NCBI RefSeq assembly: GCF_008327685.1
Contig: NZ_BDDE01000019.1
Span: 225,015 to 289,014, forward strand
Direction of reading: 5' to 3'
DNA from: Actinomadura sp. K4S16
GTDB taxonomy: Bacteria; Actinomycetota; Actinomycetes; Streptosporangiales; Streptosporangiaceae
Length of the DNA stretch: 64,000 nucleotides
Below are positions 60,219-64,000 of the stretch, piece by piece. The notes beneath the pieces were generated by a model that was not told the origin of the DNA, made no database searches, and saw only the letters and a list, made by a program, of their open reading frames with translations. The position numbers and the translations under genes are program-made. Positions within the stretch are counted from its first letter, which is position 1. The number at the start of each line of letters is the position of its first letter.

Positions 60219-61475
60219 TCACTCATGAGCCATGAGGCTCCGCACCTCGTCGAACCACGCCTCCCGGGCGGTCTCCACCTGCAGCACCTTCGGAATGTCG
60301 ACGGCCACGTACGTCACCCGCGCCGCGACACCGCCGTCCCGGCCATGGAGCCCGACGGTCTTCGGAGGCATGTCACGGTCACTGGCGTAGACGATGAAGG
60401 CGCGCGGTACCTCGTCCGAACCGCCCGCCGCCTGCGCGTACACGAAACTCTGGAATAGGTCGGACGAGGAGACCTGCTTCTCCCCGTACAGCTTGTACTT
60501 GGCGTCCACCGGACAGAGCCGGCGTCCCTGTACTAGCTGAATGTCAGGACGGATCTCGGTGTAGGAGTCGCCGCTCGCACCCCTGATCGCCCCGGGCAGA
60601 GCCTCCTGATCGCGCACGATGACACTCGTCTCGCTGAAGGCGTCCCGCATCAACCGCGTCACGAACTCCTCGAAAAGGGTGTTCATGTCGACCATGAAGG
60701 CGTGCGTCGTCCGCCCGGCCTTCGTGTGGCGGTCCGTGAACGCCGCCCCCTCCAGAAGCATCCGCGCCCACCGATGCGCGTTCCGGTAGCGCTCATTGGC
60801 CCGGTGATAGGTGAGGCGCTCCACCGCCGAACGGACATCGAAGCCCCCGGCCGCACAGACACCGGAGAAGTCGGCGGCGAGCCGACGTGCGTCCGCTCGC
60901 ACGTCCGCGTCCTGCGCCGTTCGCGCGGCGGTATTCAGAGCCGCCGCGCACAACCGGTTGTCGAGGATGTCGCTGCTCCGCTCGTCATACCGGCACTCCA
61001 GCCGGTCGAGCATCCCGAACCGCCGCGTCACCTGCCGCTCCGCCAGCAGCCGGCCCCGGACAGCCGGAAGAGCCTCCTCACGTCGCAGGTAGTCGCGCCT
61101 CAGCCCGTGCCGGAGGAGCCGGTCGCACTCCCGCGTCAGCAGGAGGCACACGAGATCCCGCAGGCTCAGCCCCGTCCCGAGCCGCCGAAGAAGCGGCAAC
61201 TCCCGCAGGGACCGCAACCCGGCGGCGTAGTCGAGCATCTCCAGCACGCCGAGTTCCGAGCCCGCCAGCTTCGGCCGGACGCGAACGGACACGCAATCGA
61301 GATCCACCACCCCCACGTGGGAGCCCGCCTCGACCTCCAGAGTGCCGTCCCGAAGCCAGCGCAACCTGATCCGCTTGGCCAACTCCTCGGATTCGACGAC
61401 CGCGATGTCCGCCGGGCTGGGTTCGAGGCCCTTCACCCGGCACTTCCCGTACTCGGAGACGACGACCGTCCTCAC
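60219..61475 (-). CDS. mcrC: McrC-like 5-methylcytosine restriction subunit
   Basis: This 418-aa McrC-family protein has an N-terminal McrB-contact domain (about 1-110; a LEVEAGSHVGVVDLDCVSV strand pair), a central helical part (FGMLDRLECRYDERSSDILD, NRLCAAALNTA) and a C-terminal PD-(D/E)XK nuclease: Asp in SYTEIRPDIQLVQG, then CPVDAKYKLYG and SSDLFQSFVYAQA. It supplies the DNA-cutting part of the McrBC complex. GTG start at 61475 shares one base with the mcrB stop (TAGTG), so the pair is coupled. Length fits the family. Downstream neighbour is convergent 14 bp away. Confidence 0.9.
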   Translation of the reverse strand: MRTVVVSEYGKCRVKGLEPSPADIAVVESEELAKRIRLRWLRDGTLEVEAGSHVGVVDLDCVSVRVRPKLAGSELGVLEMLDYAAGLRSLRELPLLRRLGTGLSLRDLVCLLLTRECDRLLRHGLRRDYLRREEALPAVRGRLLAERQVTRRFGMLDRLECRYDERSSDILDNRLCAAALNTAARTAQDADVRADARRLAADFSGVCAAGGFDVRSAVERLTYHRANERYRNAHRWARMLLEGAAFTDRHTKAGRTTHAFMVDMNTLFEEFVTRLMRDAFSETSVIVRDQEALPGAIRGASGDSYTEIRPDIQLVQGRRLCPVDAKYKLYGEKQVSSSDLFQSFVYAQAAGGSDEVPRAFIVYASDRDMPPKTVGLHGRDGGVAARVTYVAVDIPKVLQVETAREAWFDEVRSLMAHE

Positions 61476-63778
61476 TACTCGCCCGCGCTCGCCTGGAGTT
61501 CCGCCGAGAGGGCCTCGACCAGCCGTTCGTCGCTCAGCCCGGCGACCGTGTGCGCCTGCACGTCCACGATCTCCTGACCGAGGAACCGGGAGAGCATCGA
61601 ATAGTCGTCGTAGGCGTACTCCTGGAGCAGCGGGAGCACCTCGGTGCGGACGACCGCGGCCAGATCCGCTTCGCTGTCGAGGGGCTCGCTGCCTGACATG
61701 AAGAACGAGTGCCCGATCTGGCGTTCCCGCCCCAATTCCTTGACGACGCGGCGGTTGAGCTCCCGTAGCAGTAGCCCCAGATCCAGGTCTCCGACCTTCT
61801 GCCCATCGAGGAGGTCTGTGTCGGGCAGCAGTTCGTGGAACGCGAACCGCCTCCGCAAAGCGGAGTCCAGCAGCCGGATGCTGCGGTCCGCTGTGTTCAT
61901 CGTCCCGAGAAGGTAGACATTGGACGGGACGGTGAACGCCCGGCCGGTCGGCAGCGTGACGCGCATCCCCCGCTTGTCGCGCTCCAGCAGCGTGATGAGC
62001 TCACCGAGGATCTTCGGAATGTCCCCCCGGTTGATCTCGTCGATGAGCAGCAGATGCGGCCGCTCCGGGTTCGCCGCCGCGGCCTCGCACACTTGCTTGA
62101 AGATCCCGTCCCGCAACACCAGCCGCAGCCCGCCATCTCCGCCTGCTTGAGGCCGGAACCCTTCGATGAAGTCCTCGTACCCATACGCGGGATGGAACGT
62201 CACCTGCGTCAGGTATCCGGCCTGGTGAAGCGCGTTGAGGCCCTTCTGGAACTTGAGTGTCCCGGGCTTGGCCACGGGGTCGACGTCTTCCGATCCGTCA
62301 AGGTTCGTGCTGAGCCAACGCAGCGCGAAACGCAGGCTCGCGTAGGTCTTTCCGGTTCCGGGAGGCCCGTACAGGATGACCTGCCCCTTCCGGGCGAGCA
62401 GGCCGGAGAGCTGGTCGAACAATGGATCATCCGGAATCACTCGCTCAGCCTCGGCGAGCGCGCCCTGCCTTCCGGCCTGGATGGTCTGCCACAGATCCGC
62501 AGGCACGTCCCTCACTGTCTTCTGCCCGCTCAGCTGCTGCGCCACTGGCAACGTCTGCGCGTAGCTCGTGTCCCAGTCGACGGCCACCGTGTTGAAGTAC
62601 TCCGGACGCTCAGGCCGCCATCGATAGCCCTCCGCCGTCACGGTCCCCACCCCGAGGATCTCCTTGTGGCCACGATTCGCGATCACTCGATCGCCGGGGC
62701 GGAGCTGGAAGAAGCGCCATAGCTCACGCGCCTTGGCCGAGTTGGTGGGCTTGTGCCCGTGCGGGTCAGCGGCCTCGAAGCCCGCCCGGAAATCCTCTTC
62801 GGACGCGAACCTTGTCAACTCGCCTACCTCATCCCAGCCCGCGCAGATGTACCCGCCCTCTAGGCAGTCGCTCCAGTACCGTCCCTCCTTGCCAGGAGCC
62901 ACCATGAGAATGGTCGGATCGGGCTTGGGGTTGACCCACTCGTGCAGGAACCACGCCACCTCGTACAGGTGCCAGCCTGCGAAGCGCCCATCGTCCTCTA
63001 CAAGTTGCTTGAGCAGTTCATGCGAGGCGAAGGGATCCAACTTGGACGCGTCCCTGCCCGACAGGTGATAGGCGTACGCGTGCAGGTCTTCCTTCCCGGT
63101 GATGGGGATGAGCGCATCGGGGACGTAACAGGAGATCGCCTTGGTGGCGATCGTGAAGCCCATCCGCAGCTCCTTGATGGCATCGACGTAGGCGATGCCG
63201 TCGTCCCGAGCAGACTCGAAAGCCTGGATGAAACCCGCGCGGACTCGGTTTCAGGCATCCACCTCATCGCTGTACTCGGCCGGGTACTTCCAGGCGCCGT
63301 GCTTCTTGCTCCAGTAGATGATGTTCTTGCCGGCGGACCGGCCTCTGATATCGCAGAGAGTCCGCGTTCCGTATTCCATGCGGTAGCTGAAGGACTCTCG
63401 GAAGACATCCGTTCCCAGCGCGTACCGTTCGAGCGGCATGGTCGGCCAAGCGTCCAGCGGAAAGTCCTGGACCACCTGTGCGATCTCCGACTTCGCCTCT
63501 GCCAGTCGCGACGCGTAGGCGGCGCGGTCGAACGCGGCGATCGCCTGGGAGAGCGGTCTCGCCGGTGTCCGGATCTTGCCGACGGAGGTGAGCGGGACGA
63601 GCGTGCACGTCTGGCAGACCTTGTGGATAGGGCGACCCTGCCCGTTGCGCAGTCCGGCTTGCTCCGCGAACGCTCGCCGTCCTGGCGCGTCATCTGCCGG
63701 CGCGGCCTCCGAGAGGCGTAGCCACAGGTCTCGATTCGGGTCGGGATAGACCTTCCAGCTGTCCTCATATCCGCCCAT
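61475..63778 (-). pseudogene. mcrB: EVE-domain McrB GTPase, frame broken by one in-frame TGA
   Basis: The frame encodes 767 residues if the TGA at 63251-63253 is read through as residue 176. Order: a poorly known N-terminal domain (about 1-240; LTSVGKIRTPARPLSQAIAA, then DIRGRSAGKNIIYWSKKHG), an EVE/PUA-like domain (about 300-420; ILMVAPGKEGRYWSD, GGYICAGWDEVGELT, GDRVIANRGHKEILGVGTV) and an AAA+ motor (about 470-760; Walker A ILYGPPGTGKTYAS, Walker B LLIDEINRGDIP, sensor MNTADRSIRLLDSALRRRF). EVE domains read modified cytosine; McrB drives translocation for McrC. The sequence on both sides of the TGA is good family sequence without frameshift, so a single TGG-to-TGA change explains it. ATG 63778 is the probable start. 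Confidence 0.85.
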
Positions 63779-64000
63779 GTGGGTACAGCTCCGACTGTGG
63801 TGGAGCGCCGTCCCATCACTGGCTGGGCAGATCACCTAATGGGAGCTACCGGGTCGGCCGCCGCTGGCAGACTCGGTGTCTGGTAGCCGCTGGTGGGTGA
63901 GCACTTTTATCACCTGGACCTTGGAGTCCTGGGGTCAGATCGTGCCCTCGCCGGTGGTCAGGGGCTGTTGATCGCTGATGGGATGTCGTGCCCTCGATGG
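63779..64000. other. Promoter region of the mcrBC operon
   Basis: These 222 bp at the right edge contain no gene. An in-frame GTG at 63835 could extend mcrB by 19 residues. The promoter should lie here; no repeat or operator is evident. Confidence 0.5.

Overview
The window is high-GC actinobacterial chromosome. Gene content points to a filamentous actinomycete of the Actinomadura/Thermomonosporaceae type: DUF397, DUF574 and DUF6221 proteins, RsbW-like ATPases, ECF sigma factors fused to membrane domains, hopanoid glycosyltransferase HpnB, SAM-IV and SAH riboswitches, and frequent GTG starts with GGAGG-type ribosome sites. The genus is an inference. No plasmid, phage or IS element is intact; the tail of a tyrosine recombinase gene survives next to tRNA-Lys.

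Left part (1-9.1 kb), accessory. It holds a truncated unknown gene, a Clp-N/UVR protein without ATPase, and an XRE-DUF397 pair divergent from an RsbW-like ATPase. Between tRNA-Lys(CTT) and tRNA-His(GTG) lie an integrase remnant, a LuxR-type regulator, an SRA-like/PD-(D/E)XK candidate type IV restriction endonuclease, and a convergent, tail-overlapping sce7726/beta-family pair. This looks like a small tRNA-bounded defence island.

Middle part (9.1-39.5 kb), mostly core. It carries oligoribonuclease, a flavin-reductase-like protein divergent from a MocR/PdxR regulator with a palindromic operator, and a PGRP/amidase-like protein. Next are a phosphotransferase, two tandem paralogous ECF sigma factors that continue through a membrane helix into an extracytoplasmic domain, and a membrane-anchored solute-binding/VWA protein. 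Then come a TrmH methyltransferase, a surface protein, a giant SseB-repeat protein, a class V aminotransferase under a SAM-IV riboswitch, a class A PBP, a double-FKBP isomerase and exonuclease III. Two methyltransferases, an HTH-like protein, a DUF574 methyltransferase and an RsbW-like ATPase close the section.

Right part (39.6-60.2 kb). An hsdM-hsdS pair without hsdR is followed by HpnB, a secreted lipase and a kinase-like protein that has lost its P-loop. metH sits behind an SAH riboswitch whose expression platform can be read directly. A nitrite/NO module follows: a Cys-containing HTH regulator, hemerythrin-DUF2249, an NnrS-like membrane protein, and a NirK fused to a polytopic membrane domain and an extra cupredoxin. 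HEAT-repeat and SUMF1-like genes, a decayed PHP-type gene and a three-gene operon (SRPBCC protein, hendecad-repeat protein, 84-aa protein) end this stretch.

Right edge (60.2-64 kb). An EVE-domain McrBC restriction system has its mcrB frame broken by one in-frame TGA where a TGG Trp codon would restore the protein. With the hsdMS pair and the left island, the window carries at least four separate restriction or defence loci.
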